This document shows positions 11,901-25,895 of a stretch of 64,000 nt of DNA, one piece after another. Under the pieces are notes generated by a model. That model did no database searches. It was given only the letters and a program-made list of their open reading frames with translations, and was not told the origin of the DNA. The stretch comes from Serinus canaria. Taxonomy: Eukaryota > Chordata > Aves > Passeriformes > Fringillidae. A program made the position numbers and the translations under genes. The DNA lies in assembly GCF_022539315.1 (NCBI RefSeq), contig NC_066317.1, positions 43,122,435 to 43,186,434 of the forward strand, given 5' to 3'. The number at the start of each line of letters is the position of its first letter. The first letter of the stretch is position 1.

Positions 11901-14679
11901 CAAGCATGGCATTGTTTTTAAATGCATAAATGTATGATTATATTAAGAGTAATTGTGAATGTGAAAATAACATAAGGATGTTGCTCTTAAGGCTGACAAT
12001 ATATAATTTAAATGAGACCAGTTTTATTTTGTATCTCATGTGTTTCATAGTCATTATTATACTTGAAAAATTGAAAATTCTTGTGGCAGTAAGAATTTTG
12101 GGCTTCTTTCCATTTATCTGTAATCAGTTACAAGATCTGTCTTTTCTTCTTCTATCTACCATTTTTCTCTCTTTTCATCCTCACCATTTTTATCAATTCC
12201 TTGGGTTTGTTTTATTCATCTTCACTATACCTCTTCTAGTCCAAGAATTTTGATTTGTGCTTGCAGAAGTTTTTGGGCAGGTGTAGCCAATAAATGAAGG
12301 TATGTCACACATTTTAGCAGTCAGTAATAGCAGCAAGATAAAGTGTCATATAATTCAAAACATAACAACCATCTTTTTATCTAACTAGCCAGCTGAAGGC
12401 CATATCACCGTGATGTCTTTTGTGCTACTATTTCTGTTCATAATGTTTCTGATGCCATAGATAAACCTTATGTTACACGTGCATGTTTTGAAAGGCTGTA
12501 ATCAGTCTCTGAATTTCTTGCATCTAAGACTGAGGACTTGGTCACTGGACAATAGCCTTTAATTATTAGCACATAGTGCACAGTGTTTCATTTATGAAAC
12601 GCAATATCCCTCATCATCTTGAGTTACTTGCAACATCTTTTGCCAAAGACTTATTAATCCCTAGCTGATGATATAACTAAGACAATGCAAACAAGTATTG
12701 ATGATTAAAACAAAAAAAAGGGAGTCCAGAAAAAAAATGTGGTGGAGCATTAGAGCCCTGCAACCCTTTTTGTACATTCAGTTCTTAAATTTAGGATCTC
12801 ATAACACTAGACTGTGGTCTCTGCTTTAGTTTTAATTCTTCCTATGCTATATTTATACATGACTATTAATGATTTTCTGTGCTGTATTTATACATGAATA
12901 AATGCATGTATTTACATACTTGATGTATTTATATACTTGATTAAAATTTAGCTCACCAAAAATTGTAATATATGTCCACCATGAGTTTTAAGCAATTTTT
13001 GTGTTTCTTATAAACTATTCATATTGGGGTGACTATTTTAGTACCTTAATACTATTACAAGTGGTGATTGTCACAATTGAAAAATATCCAAAGGTTGAGT
13101 AACTGTGAATAACAGAGACAAAAGAAATAATAGCAACTTAGCAGCATTTTGCCCAGACATCTTTTGTCTCAGATCTTAAAGAACCTGTGCATCTTGTAAT
13201 GAGCTTTATCTGGAGCAATGTTCTCTGCTTCATAAAAGACGCTTTGATCTTGACTTGTGAGCTTTCATGACTGATAATTTTACTTTGTACTTTCCTCTGC
13301 TGCCAAGGCTATGTGCTGTATTGTTACACATGAATGTACACCTGGATTGAAAGCAAAATCTGTTTGTTTTTTTTATTATTTTTCCTCTTTTCATAGTTCT
13401 ACCAGAAAGGTACATGTTTATGTCTAATATTCCTCAAATAACTTTTTTAGCTTTGTTTTTATGTGTCAATAAGAACTGAGTCAACTCAACTGTTCATGTT
13501 TTATCAGTTTTCTACTGACTTGCAAAGCTGAATGTTTGTTGTGAATAACCAAGAAATCTGGGTATGTGTGTTTGATTGCTGATGCACACATCTCTAGTTT
13601 GCAATGACACGTGCATTTCTGTGTACTGAAATAGTTACACACAAATATATCTGTATTTTTTATTTTTATAGCTGCATATCCTTCTCTACTACCTTCTCAT
13701 CTATACTGCCTTATTCTGTAAAATCCTGTTGAAATTACATAGTCTTTTTGATCAATCTCATGGCTCTGTTAAGAGTTTGTGGTTTGACAAGTACATCTGC
13801 CATTTTATTATTTAAAAACCTAAAATGTGCACAAGGCATAATCTTTGTCCTAACAAGTATTGAATAAAGTAGGGCATAAAATAATGCCAGAGTCTTAATC
13901 AGAACTCACATAAACATAACACAATGTGTATGTTGTTACAGTAGGTTTGTTTGGTTTGTTTTTTCTAAGTGTATTTCAATGTTTATGAATTATTTCATTA
14001 ATAGGTGTAGCTATAACTGCCTTTTGCTATTGCTTTCATGTTATGATGAAAAAGAAAAATTACTTAATTTCATCAAGTAAAACCATCAGTTTTCAACAAG
14101 TGCCAAAATCTTGGCATTTCAGGTTCAGGTGATCTTGAACCTTTGTCTCTCTGAGTACATTAATGTTTGCATATGAACTTTTATATAAAAAGACTAAAAC
14201 TGTTTAATGGCAAGTTGTGGGCAAATGGCAGAGTGTTTATTTTTATTTGGCATGTTATCAATAGCTTAAGTCTAAAAAAATGATACAAAGGTAATGGCAT
14301 CACATATGATATTAAGTGTGGTAGAATACTATGAATTAAATGATATCAAAACAAATCATGCTAGAGGTATAAAGGGTAATTTGTGTACATTTTGAATAAA
14401 ATCAAAAAATATGTGTTGAATCAGACTATTTTTCTTCTTCCTTGATTGATTTAACATTTGAAATTTCTTTTCATCAGCAGGTTTACTTTCACACCTTTGT
14501 TTAGAGAATTAGAAAGGTAAATAAATTCACATTTCAGTGTGCTTCATTGTTGGTAATATGAGAAGTATTAAGTGACAGAACTGTATTATTGTACTGTGAT
14601 CATCTTTCAGAACCTTATCTTTTAATGTTTTATTAAAATTCTGAGCTCATACATTTCTGGTTTTGACTGGGATGGATTG
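8985..14679. other. AT-rich non-coding DNA, nothing recognised
   Basis: No repeat family or gene is recognisable. Open frames reach 120 codons (9818-10180, plus) and 107 codons (11930-12253, plus) in pyrimidine-rich DNA and read as random hydrophobic peptides. A modestly GC-richer patch at about 10560-10950 carries no identifiable element. Confidence 0.5.
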
Positions 14680-15132
14680 TGTGAGCTGTATGCATACAGG
14701 TAACACCAAGATGGCCATGATCCACAGCTGAAGTGTGAAGAAAAGGTTTATTCCATTATTTTGCTGGCAAAACAGGGACACATGCACTGCTAAGCTTATG
14801 TCGTCTTAGCAGGGGCAAAAAGCGCTCAGGCTGTTTCCTGGCTCACATATCAGAGAGCTCTGGCACAGGCACAGTTCTTCACAGGGCTGTGTTTTATGAT
14901 CTACAAACTTCTTATCTCCCTTCCCCCCTTACTAGGCCTGTGAACAACTATTTTTGGGGCTTTTACAGCATTCTGTTATGTGACTTCTCAAGATAGACAG
15001 AGACAGTCAATTTTCTTAGACTGAATATTCTTAGCACTCCCCCCAGCTGCAAGGTCACCTTGAGTGAAAACAATTCTACAAACAAGTCTTTACCCTCCCC
15101 AGTCTTCCAGTTTTAACCATTTCCTCCCCACA
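14680..15132 (-). mobile_element. probable solo LTR of an endogenous retrovirus
   Basis: A block of about 453 bases stands out by composition and has LTR-like ends: TGTGAG on the left and CTCCCCACA on the right. Read on the minus strand it begins TGTGGGGAG and ends CTCACA, the TG...CA rule of retroviral LTRs. On that strand a TATA-like CATAAAA lies near 14890-14896, and an AATAAA (plus-strand TTTATT at 14747-14752) lies about 67 bases before the 3' end, in the right order for U3-R-U5. No internal retroviral genes flank it, so it would be a solo LTR left by recombination. I could not find a clear target-site duplication, which fits an old insertion or slightly misplaced ends. The exact family is not known to me. 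Confidence 0.55.
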
Positions 15133-15394
15133 TATGTTAACAATAACCAGAAAAATGTTGTCAACAACATTTTGTTGAACTGGACAGAATATATTAGTAA
15201 CAAATTATTGGGTATAAAGTAGCTAAATTTAAGTATAATCTATTTGTACTTAAATGAAGAAACTGGATTCTCTATAATATTCCCTATAATACAAACCATT
15301 CCTTTATTCCCAGAATATGTATTTTTATATGTCAATTCTTTCTTCAAATTCAGGCTGTATAATGTACAATGTATAATCTTGTTATGAATAGTTT

Positions 15395-15431
15395 GAAAGA
15401 CTGGATATTTTCCAACCTAAATGATTCTATG
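15395..15431 (+). mobile_element. CR1 LINE 3'-tail remnant (possible)
   Basis: The sequence TTTTCCAACCTAAATGATTCTATG at 15407-15431 closely resembles the 3' end of avian CR1 elements in plus orientation. Only about 40 bases resemble CR1, so this is either a very short 5'-truncated insertion or the eroded tail of an older one. Confidence 0.4.
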
Positions 15432-16005
15432 TTTTGATGACTATATCATGTTACTGAAGCAAAACTACTCAGTATTAATTTAAATGTGTGGAAACTGCAT
15501 TATATATCTCAATATTACTATATTTTTTTTTCAGAGTTGTTGAAGGAAGGTAACTATGCCTAAAACTACACTTGAGTGCTGCTATAAAAGGAAAATTCAC
15601 TCTTTGGTTCCTCTGGAAAGGAATGGATTACACAAAACCAATTGGAACACCTACAGTTGTCTGTCTCCAGATTAATATTGTAAATTTGCCTTGATTAAGG
15701 ACTGAAAAATATGACAATTTGATGGCTGATTTTTGACATTCGCAAAACTGAGAACCAGGAAATTGATTCAATTGAGTTGTAAATGGTATAAGCAGAAGAA
15801 CATTTAAATATAGGTAGAAGTTTGAAAACAGAAAAATGTGATTGATTTAGAGTCTAGAAGCAAAGTAGCTAGGTGTGTCATTGTTTTGAAAGCTTTTCAA
15901 ACAAGGTAGGCTAGTCTAGTTACCAGGAAAGGTTTGTTTTGTAAGGTGGGGAAAAAACCCATCAGTGATACTGCACACTGCACTTAGTCATTCAAGCTTA
16001 CATCT

Positions 16006-16050
16006 GAGCTAATCTTGACTGAGCTAAGCTTGACTGAGCTAATCTTCAGT
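16006..16050. repeat. 15-bp tandem repeat, three units
   Basis: Three consecutive 15-base units begin GAGCTAA: units at 16006-16020, 16021-16035 and 16036-16050. The second differs from the first by one base and the third at its end. It is a small minisatellite-like array with no sign of function. Confidence 0.85.
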
Positions 16051-16599
16051 AAAAGAGAAGCTCTTGTCATGTTAAGCAAGAGCAATAATATGTATAAGAA
16101 ATCTGATCTTCCACAGATTTATTTTTGTCTTGTAGAAGGGCAGTACACAATGAAATGTAGCACAGTGACTTAATGCTCAGAAATAAGTCATGAGTTTCAC
16201 TCTTCAGAAGTGTCTGGGTCTTCAGGGGTTGCTGCACCCAAATTTCCCTTGAGATTCAAAACCCATGGTGAACAACATATATAAAGAATAATGTTCCTCA
16301 GTTCTTAGCATTATACTTTCATGGGTGAAAAACACAGCTTCTCCACTGTGTCTGTATGTAGGAGAGCTCTAGGGAGGGCATAGAAGTTACTTTCATGCTT
16401 CTATTAAAACAAAAATATTTGTAAGGGATTTCTTGTTTGTTGTGTTTTTATTTTTTTTATTCTCCGACTGTGACTGCGCATGACAAGCTGGAAAGAATGA
16501 CAGGAAGCTGGTTTTGGAAGGATGGGGAGGAAAAGATGCTATGAAAAAGCAGTTATAAGCTTAAGATGGAATATGCCTTATGCATGGGGAGGAACTTGT

Positions 16600-16740
16600 T
16601 CCTCATTCAATATATTTAGGATTTTAGGGAGGGTTTTCTTTGGGTTTTGGTGGGGTTTTTTGTTGTCTGGGTTATTTGTTGGTCAGTTTTGTTTATTTGT
16701 TTTGGTTTTGTTTTTATTTTGTTTTATTTTAAATCTGTTT
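16600..16740. repeat. G/T-rich low-complexity DNA
   Basis: The plus strand is almost only T and G here, with G runs at 16627-16629, 16631-16633, 16642-16644 and 16652-16655. The 146-codon open frame covering 16522-16962 gains its length and its hydrophobic, Phe/Leu/Val-rich composition from this bias. I do not regard it as a gene. Confidence 0.75.
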
Positions 16741-19700
16741 AAGTATTTTATTCCACAGAAGTCTATACAGATAGTAAAGAGAGAGGTGTTCATGTCTCCT
16801 GGTTTTTACATTTCCCTTTCTTCTGTTGCAGAAATCTATTTCCTTTCTACAACTTCACTATTGCACTACTACTTCACTACTGCCTTATTTTCAGACTTCC
16901 TACTTTCAGAAAATAAAAGGCATTTGTCAGCTGTGTTCCCAAATGTTAAGGAAAATGTCTGAGACTGAGTGGAGGGGTATGTAGGGAGCCAAGGGGAGCC
17001 TCCCTTGTTTCCCTAGAGCTGCCCTGCTGTGAAGGGTCTTCAATCTCAGCAGTTAAAGTTTCAGATGTTGGGGGTATGGCTCCTAGATGGTCAGACAGGA
17101 AAGTTTCCTTTAAATGCATTGCTGAGCCTGTTTCTCATCTAGTCTGCTGTGCTTTGCAACTCAATAAATCAAAGGTAATTAAATATTCTCCTTTAGTGGC
17201 TACTTGAATTCACACTGATTATGTAATTAGATGTACTGACACAAACCATTGTAGAAAATGGTCAGTAATTTAAAGATAAGGAAAAAATCAGAAACGTTTA
17301 CAAAGTAATGTATAAGCATAAGGCTGAGGGATGAACAGTTCATCATTGCTCTATCTTGCATTTTCTTGGTATTGTGTAGTTCAGTAGAAAAAACCCTAGC
17401 ATTCCCTTAAGAACCAGATGTTGTAGAAATATTCAGAAAAGCAAAAATACTGTAGAAAAAGAGATGAAAGATTTTCCAGACAAATTCCTCATTAGGATGA
17501 ACTGGATGAAAATTGTTCTTTTGGTTACTAATTGCAAGTGTGAACCTTGAGCATAGAAAAGCCTTTTGATCTCTGGCTGCTGGGTCACTCCTCCTCAGAT
17601 TTCAGGTTATGACCATGCTTGATCACTTACAAAGAGCTGTAGAGGATCACAGTGCCCCTATATTGTCAGTGTCTTTCATGCACTTTTGTAATTGCTGCAG
17701 TTTGGGCTTCAACAATAGCTTCTTATTTCATCTTTAATCTACAAGTTGGGTCTTCTAAAACTGAGTGTAAATGAGCAATCATGATAGGTTCTGTTCTGGT
17801 CTTATTTGCTTATATAAAGATTATTTTAAAAATTTATGAAATGCAAGTCTTCTCTAGTCAATAAGCATTGTTCATAACTTACTCTATCAACTCTTGCAGA
17901 GTACTTTCTTTGATAATTTTGCATTGAAATTGTAATGTTTTCCAGTGTATGCTGGATGTATAATGTTTGTCACTTTGTGAAGTCTATCTTACATAAAACT
18001 TCTGTGTGTGATTTAGAGCTTTCAAAAAGATGAAATGTTTGAAAAGTCAATAGAAGATGCTACTCTAGCTATAAGAATAACCATAAAATATAATGTGTTT
18101 TTCCCCCCTCACCCTCCCCTTCTAAAGGAGAACCCTTTATTGTTGCTAATGTCTAGAAGAAAGGATATTGAAATGCCATGCACCTCTTTCAGGTGGTATA
18201 TTAATTATTTACAATATAATTCCACCTAATATTTTCCTATTTTGTCTCCTTTCAGTGATTGCCCAATCGGTTCTTATTGAACTACTATGGCTTTTGGATA
18301 AGGCCTAAAACCAAGTCTTGCAGATGCTTTCATATCAAGTGGTCATGCATTTTGCTGACAATGACATCTGCATGACAAGATGCAGTGATTTATTTCTTTT
18401 ATATTGACTATTAAATTTTGCTATGGATTATAATCAGAATTAAATTTAGTCAATCTCACAGTTTAAAATAAATGTTATTTATTAGCTGAATAACCAGAGT
18501 TTAAGGGTCCAGAGTTTCTTCAAGAGATGCATGGAGTGCTGGGCAGTGAAGATAAAGCAACACTGATTGTGCTATTAAACCTGTGAAGCTCTCTGCTGGG
18601 CTATACCCAATCAAACATATCATCAAAACAGTTATATAACAAATTTTTTTACATAAAAATGTTTGCACAGGAAGAAGACAGATTTATCTTTAGAGACGGA
18701 TTTTTGTTTATAATATTTCAGGGTAATTTCAAATATTTTGGTTGGGATTTAGGTGCTATGGTGGAAAGAAGTACTGTAATCTTTCAATGTATTATGACAG
18801 ATTCTTGTTGTGTAATACTTTAGATATGTAGCTTATCCCAAAATATTTTCTTTTCCTAAATATGGTAAAATTTAATGTCTCTGTTTTGGCTTGTTTTATA
18901 AAAATGTGAATTAAACATGGACTAAAATTTTTATTTTTGTAGAAAAGTAAAGGGTTTTTTTGCGTAATGCTTGCATAAAGAACCTTAAATTCAATACAAG
19001 TTAATTTATTAAGATAGTTGCTATTAGTTTCCCCTCTGTGAAAATACTCTTCTAGAGAATAGAGAACCCTGTTCAGTATTGTTTTCTCTCAGGCTTGTAT
19101 TCATGATTTAATGAGGGAACTTAATGCAACAATATTAGATCTCAAATGTATGCCTTAGATCTGATATTTGTGTCCAGACATTTGCAAAAAACATGTTTAA
19201 ACCAACTTTTATTTCTGTTTCTTAAGCCCATTTGAGGAACAGCTCACATACAATAACAATAGGAAATTTCATATTTAAGAAAAATAGACTTTCAGTTTAG
19301 TTTCTAATGATGCTTAAGGAGAAGCTCTTGGTATTAAACAGTCAGTTTGATTTCTGACTGCAGTTTTCATTTAAGAATAAGGTGTTCTATTCATGTGTCA
19401 AAGGAGAGGGAGGTAGGGGTAGATTTTTTTCATTAGCAAATAATGAATGTGAGTAGGCACCACAAGAAAACAGTGAGTTGTACCTATATGCAAGGTTTTT
19501 TCTAGATTGAAAGAAACATATCTACTATGATTAAAGATGTACTTGAAATGCTGCCTATCACAAAAATTTTTGAGTTCTGTTTTTGTTAAATAGTTTAAAA
19601 ATGTGTCTATTTTAACAAAGTAGTAAAAACATTTTGACTTGACTTACGCTAGTCAATAAAAAGATTGTCTGTTTTATACACACAAAGGGGCTGAACGATC

Positions 19701-22700
19701 TCAGCGTTATTTTGCAGAAGGGTGTTTTCCTACTTTTGAATGTTTTGGCCTGTTAATAGATCAGAAAATAAAAATTCTTTCTAGTATTAAAGTATGAAGT
19801 TGTATTGTATATGTCCTAGTATCTGTATTTTTCCCTTTTCTGCACCTCTCCAGTGCTTCCCTAGACAGGTAGAATGATTGTAACGTGGAAAAGCAAGAGG
19901 AGGACCTCTGTTCAGAATCCCTGGATATATGTTTCACATAAGGGAAACCTGTGTGTATTCTAAGTGAGAATCTAATGAATGTAGAAGGGCAGTGTAAGTA
20001 CTCTCACCTTCAAATTGTAGAGTTTGGTGGGTTTTTCGTTTGGCTTTGTTTGCATTTTTTGGTTTTCTTCCTGGATCTGGCTTATTGTAGAGGTGAGGGG
20101 ATTAAAGGTATTCTGGCTGGAATTCAGGAACAAAGATATAGACAGAACATCATGGGAGGAAAGGCCTAAAGAAGCAATATGCAGTAATGTATTGTCTTCT
20201 CACTTACAGTCATTTAAGTATTAAAAAAGTAAAGTTCATTAAAAAGCTGAGTATGAAAGCCTTAGTAAATCCTTAGTTGGATTGAGAGATGTATTCTCCT
20301 ACTGCTTCAGAGGGCTGAAAATTTTGGATGGTTTTTTTTGCAGAATTTCTGCTTTAAAGATTACTTTTTGTGTAAATCAGCACTTCTACCTGACAAACTA
20401 TTCACCGTGACCAGCAGCAGTTGAGAGAGAGCCCTTTTGCTTTTTCCCCTAAATGCCAGGCTGTCCCAAGAACAATAATTTGTGAATGTTTAGCACTCTT
20501 TGTAATTTTCTGCTGTAAAACCTAGCCAGTAAGCTGTGAATACTCTCACACAGGTTCTTAAAACTGAGAACTGAAATGCTTGCTCAGAAATGTGCTCTGT
20601 TGAATATTCCTCAGAATAAGAATGGAAGAAAAAAACCTGCACGTATTTAATAAGATAGCCTCTGAAAAATAATGTGAATCTAGCCTACTTAGCAGAAAAG
20701 GAATTAAAATTCCATAATATGCTATTTTTCTTTTTTTAATAAATTGGGGTTGTAAAATATCTTTTACTTGCTTCCTATGAAGGCATTTTTCATGGATTTG
20801 CATCAGGAGAGGCACCCTGCCTGTCTATCCAAACACCACAATATTCTACTCAAACCTCTTTCACAACCTGCAGGGCCCTTTTGTTCATTTTATGGCTTTC
20901 AGCTCCTGGGAGGAGCAGGTTAGAGACCATCACAGAAGGGTGTTCTGTGAAAGCAGTAACATTGATTTAGATAATTGCAATTCGTTGCTTTTAAGGCTGC
21001 CACTCTGACTTCTATGCACTTTGCTAGATCAGAAACAACTAGTGACAAAAGCTGTAACTTCTCTTCTGATTGCAGTGCATGAGAGCTGTTCCTCTTCAGT
21101 TTCTGTGAGGAGTCCTGTGGTGCTCCCAATGGGCTTTGCTAGGACAGTAGGTAAAACCTGAAAGGATTCCTTGCACAGGGCAGAGTTTTGTTGTCTTAAT
21201 TGTAGTTCAGTTCAAATGATGCACAGTAATTGAATAGAGGGAATGATAAATCATTAAGACTGGACATCATTTGCAGAAAAAGTATATGTGGAAATGGCAA
21301 TTCCAGTTTAACAAAACGTGGAAGTTGTTGTTTGAACATGGCCTATCAGCTTGTTTCAATCCTAAACAATATTCTTCAGAAGTAGATATCAATGGATTAT
21401 TTCAGCATTCCTCTGTAAATCACGTGTATGAACATGGAGTCAGAAGATTTGAGGAGGGTTGAGAACTAGCTGAATCTACATCTTCTTTTTCAATATATAT
21501 ATATAGGAATAAAACAGTAAAAAAATTGCTGAGATTTATCTTCCTCGACCACTACAATTTTGTTTGGTTGACTTGAAAATATAATTTAGCAAATATTTTT
21601 TTACCAGGAAGTCTTCAAAATGAAGTAAAAGCAATTAAAAAAAAAAATCACAAGAGGTTTTGTGTCCATTTTTTCTAAATAGATTTATTCAGAAATGGTA
21701 ATCATATCTTCCCATTGTATAAGTCAAAATGGAACCTTTTTCATGTGTAACTTTTAGATAGATTGCTGTGCTTTAGTAGATTAAATAGATAAATGTGGGT
21801 CTTTTTATGTTATTAAATAGGAATTGTAAGAATATGGTGTAAACTATTGTATTTGCTTAAGAGTAGAATCTATTTTAAGGATTTTGTATTTGATGTAAAA
21901 ATAAGCTGTCAATAATAGAAAATTGTACCTGCTTTATCATCTGTGGAAATTGGAATCCAGATATTTCATTATTTCTTTTATAGGATTTTCCTTTAATTTT
22001 GAAGCTCTGTGGTCTCCTCTTTCTTGAGGGAATGCATACTAAATATTTTTCTGCAAGATTTACATAAATAGCAGATTTCATTCAGTGGTTTATAAATTAA
22101 CTAATTGTCTTTTGTTTTTATAGGGTTCTGTGTGCTTTTGGTAAAAACATGATCCTTTAGGAATAATATAGTCAGCTTAGTGAAGGCTTTAGATCTTTAA
22201 AAAGAGAGCACACCACTAAGGAGAGGGTCTATAAATTCAATAAGGTAAAATTCTAAAATCTTTATCTTGCCTTGTTATTTTTAGTTCTCATTCATTTCTG
22301 GGCAAAAAGACTGTCTTTTTGGAACCTCAATAATAAAGGCAAGTGATTATACATATGTTTGAATCTCAAAAAACATTTGCAACTTTTTAATGTATTCTTT
22401 GGACAAATTCTTTACCTGTATACTCCCTGTCTAATAGTCCTGCAGTGGGAACCTGTATTAGTATTTACATCGCTTATTGAATCATTGTACACACAACTAA
22501 GTATCATGCATGAACTTTTGTTTTGTGCTTGACAGTCTCTGAAATATCAGTGCAGAGGCAGTCCTTTCTGGCCAGCCTCTCATGGCACTTTGGTTCTTAT
22601 TTTCTATGTTGAATAAAGAGATAAACTATATTTATTTATGCATAGTATGAACTGCAAGGGATTTTTCCCCAGTCTTTACTGGGATTGCCTACCACTTGTC

Positions 22701-25426
22701 TGCAGTTTGCAGCTGCCAGTCCCTGTGCAGGCTATTTATTTTCCTGTCAAGGTCTGTATTTCCCATATCTCCCCACCTTCTTTCCCCCTTCCTCCCACAT
22801 GCTTGGCCCCAGCCTTTTGGAGGCAAGATTTGAGTGGTTGAGTATATTGTCACATTTATAAAACAACCAACTCTTTTGGCTAGAACTTGAAAAAATTAAT
22901 TGAAATTTGAAAAGGAAAACCTCTGAAAATAATTGGAATTACATAAAATAGCCTTTGGTGTTTGGGTAATTGTACCAATAATCTGAAGCTTACATTTGTG
23001 AGTGAATATTTGTGGGTTTCTGTATATAGTCAAAATGTTAACTGTATGAAAATGAAAACTGAGTTGATATAGAATTAGTAATATAGGATAAAGAGCTTTT
23101 AGAGAGATGTCAAGCTGACTATTAGGGAATATTATTTATTATGATTAAATGAGACATTTGAATATATTGAGATGAAGTTGTAATTAAGACAGTTAAATAA
23201 CCTTAATTCTGATCTTTTTTTAGTACTGTCCACTAGCACCATATCACAGTTGTGATAATGCAGTATTTCTGCAGATTAAAACAGTTTCAAAAAGTGTCTT
23301 TGTTTCCTTTTCTGCTTCTTACCTATTTGGCAGATATTTCCTGTATGGTATTTTATTACTTTTCTGTATCTACTGCAGATATTTTGAGGCTTACAGGCAG
23401 CATTACTCAGCATCTTAGTGTTTCTAGAGGTGTTTTTTTAAAAAAAAAAAAAATTGACGATGTCGTAATCTGCTTTAGAAGAATTATACTTTTTATGAAT
23501 GAAACTGTCCATGATAATTCATTTTAAGTTACAGCTGTCTATCATAAATATTTATTTTAGAAGCATAATACTTTAAAGCACTATTGAAACCTATTTTTTA
23601 TAAATAGTTTGTATTCTAAAGCATGTTAATAATTTTTCAAAAAATAGTTTAGAATTTAAAACAGATTAGAGTAAAAGTAAATTATTTTTGTAAAACCAAC
23701 AAAATGATGTTATAGAAAATATGTATATTTTGGTTAATCTAAAAGTTGTTACAAGTTGATTTGGAAAGTCAATCATATACTTAAGACATCAGAATTTAAA
23801 TCTATTTCTAAATGCTCAGTTGACCCAGCTCTAGATTATTCCTCAAATAAATTATAAAAAAATTTTATAGGAAAAAGTAAAAGATGCCGTCTTCTGTTTG
23901 AAGGTTTGTAGAAGGTATTGCAGGGGATTACTGAATTTTTCATCTGTGAGAATTGAAGGCTTTGATCTGAGCCCTTAAATATTTGTGAATAAAGCCTGTG
24001 CCAGTTTTTAATTAGTAATAATTCCAACTGTGAGGTTTGAAAAGCAGAAGGGTAATATTATTCAGCAATTGTAAGATGATGAGGACCAATATTGATATAA
24101 GTTCTGTCTACTGCCTGCATAGTAATTATTTTGGGGATCTCACAATAAAAATAATCCCAGGTAGTAGAGAATCAGTGCTAAAAGTTAAGCAAACTCGGTG
24201 GTGATGAAATGTCATGTTATGGTAGATATTTTTCTAGGTAAATGGTATTAGTGAATTAAAATAATATAATAAAACTTTTTAATCACCCTGATAACAAAAT
24301 TATATAATTTAGTATTTCAGATTTAGGAAGTATCAGAAATAATTCTAGCTGTATGTCACCTTATGTTACATCTTTCTCCCTTGTGTTTAATATGTTATTC
24401 TGTATGTATGTAGTATTTATATGGAGACTTGTTCAACTTTTTATTTTTTTGAAATTCTCCCTTTATATGATGTGGAAAGTTCAGAGAGTAAGTGCTATTT
24501 TATTTTTTATTACTCTGTACATGACTGATTTCTCATGCATTTTTAACTATTTTTAACTGTGTTGTTCTCTAAATGTAGACTACTTATGTTGCCTTACCTT
24601 TCTTTAATAATTATCTTTATGGTTCCCAAATGTTTCACAATCCTAAATTTATTTTAATGGTATCATAAAAAGTGAAATTCCCATTTCTATCCTTATTCGC
24701 ACAGTACGTGAGAAAGTATGAGTGGTGGGATTTTAAGTCTGAAGTACCAACTAAAGGTTAATATACTTTCTGGAAGAGTGAATGTTTACAAAGAGTTATG
24801 AGTATGTAATTTCAAGCACAGATACCTTGGCTTTAGTTCCAGGTAGAAGGTCTGAGCATTTCTGTAATTAGATCCCTTGATCTAATTCAAATTCCCTTGT
24901 TTTGTTTGTGGAAAGATACTGGTACTAGTGTCTGACAGGCCAAAAGTTTTCATTCATTTGAGTACTTTGGTTTGTTTCTCCTGCTGAAATGAAGAAGTAA
25001 AAGAATGTATGGAAACAAAAAATTCAATACTTGCTGCATTGCAGATAGGGTTTTAAACTGACCCTGTGGTAACTTAAGTAACCAATTCTTCCAAGAAATT
25101 GAATTTATCTGTTTTTAGTATGTGGTTTTATGTGTGCATATTTTATATATTAATTAGAAAAATTCAGTTTTTAAGGTAGGCTAATGAAGAGACTGGAGCT
25201 TTTTCAATGCTTGATATAGGTGACAGGACATACACATATCAGTCCAGGATGACTCATTTGACTTGAAAGGAAATAACCTGACACTTGGAAAGAAACAGTC
25301 ACAGTACTCCTTAATATTCCTTGATCTTTGTTTTGAAGTTTTGCTTTGATGTATATTCAGGCCTGTGAGAAATGTTGCCAGCTAATGCTTGTACTAGCTT
25401 TTCCTGTAATTTGCATTGCAAATTGA
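16741..25426. other. AT-rich non-coding DNA, nothing recognised
   Basis: Nearly 9 kb with only short random open frames (91 codons or fewer) and homopolymer tracts, such as T7A14 at 23433-23453. I see no CR1, LTR, RNA gene or exon that I can support. Confidence 0.5.
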
Positions 25427-25690
25427 ATCATAGCCTTAGACTGGGAGGAAGGTCCTCTTATCCAACCCCTTGCTCATAGCAGTTCCAGTTAGATCTGACT
25501 CTGTAGGTCTCGCCCACATCAAATTTCAAATGTTTTAAGGATTAAAATTCTTTATTTCTCCACTATTTGACCATTCTCATGTCATATTTTTTTCCTGATA
25601 CCTAGTCAGATTTTCCCTGTCTTGTATTTTATATCTGTAGTCCCTTGACTCAGCTCTGTGAACATCTGAAAGCTAGGGAGCTCGACACTT
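25427..25690 (-). mobile_element. CR1 LINE fragment, old, minus strand
   Basis: The plus strand reads as the reverse complement of a CR1 3' region. It begins with a degraded GAATCATAG-type end, then a TCCAACCCCTTGCTCA segment, then TTGACCATTCTCATG and a diverged TTTTTCCTGATACCTAGTCAGA segment corresponding to the region CR1 copies share before their 3' end. Many substitutions and small gaps show that it is old. CR1 is the dominant LINE of birds. The copy is truncated at its 5' end, as almost all are. Confidence 0.75.
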
Positions 25691-25721
25691 GCTTGAATTC
25701 AGCAAAGGGAAACAGGAACTT

Positions 25722-25895
25722 TTAGAATTATAGAATCCTTTAGGATAGAAATGACACCTGAGGTCGCCGGCTCCAGCTGTCCACCATTAATTGTGTCCCT
25801 AAGTGCCACATAGACATGCTTCATCTGAACTGCTTCACATACCTTCTGTAGATGAACTCTACCTCCTCTTTGATAACTTGAATACCTTTCTTTTA
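25722..25895 (-). mobile_element. CR1 LINE fragment, minus strand
   Basis: It starts with TATAGAATCCTTTAGGATAGAAA, the reverse complement of a CR1 3' end, and continues with CTCCAGCTGTCCACC and CCCTAAGTGCCACAT, both characteristic of CR1. It lies directly beside another minus-strand CR1 piece, so either it inserted near that element or the two are separate copies in a favoured spot. The match fades after about 25890. Confidence 0.75.

Noticed and set aside
16522..16962. 146-codon open frame with a hydrophobic segment resembling a membrane protein
   Set aside because: The hydrophobicity comes from a T/G-rich low-complexity tract encoding Phe, Leu, Val and Gly.
22600..22640. GAATAAAGAGATAAAC as a possible LTR or transcript end
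   Set aside because: No poly(A), no TG...CA borders and no family resemblance nearby. AATAAA is common in AT-rich DNA.
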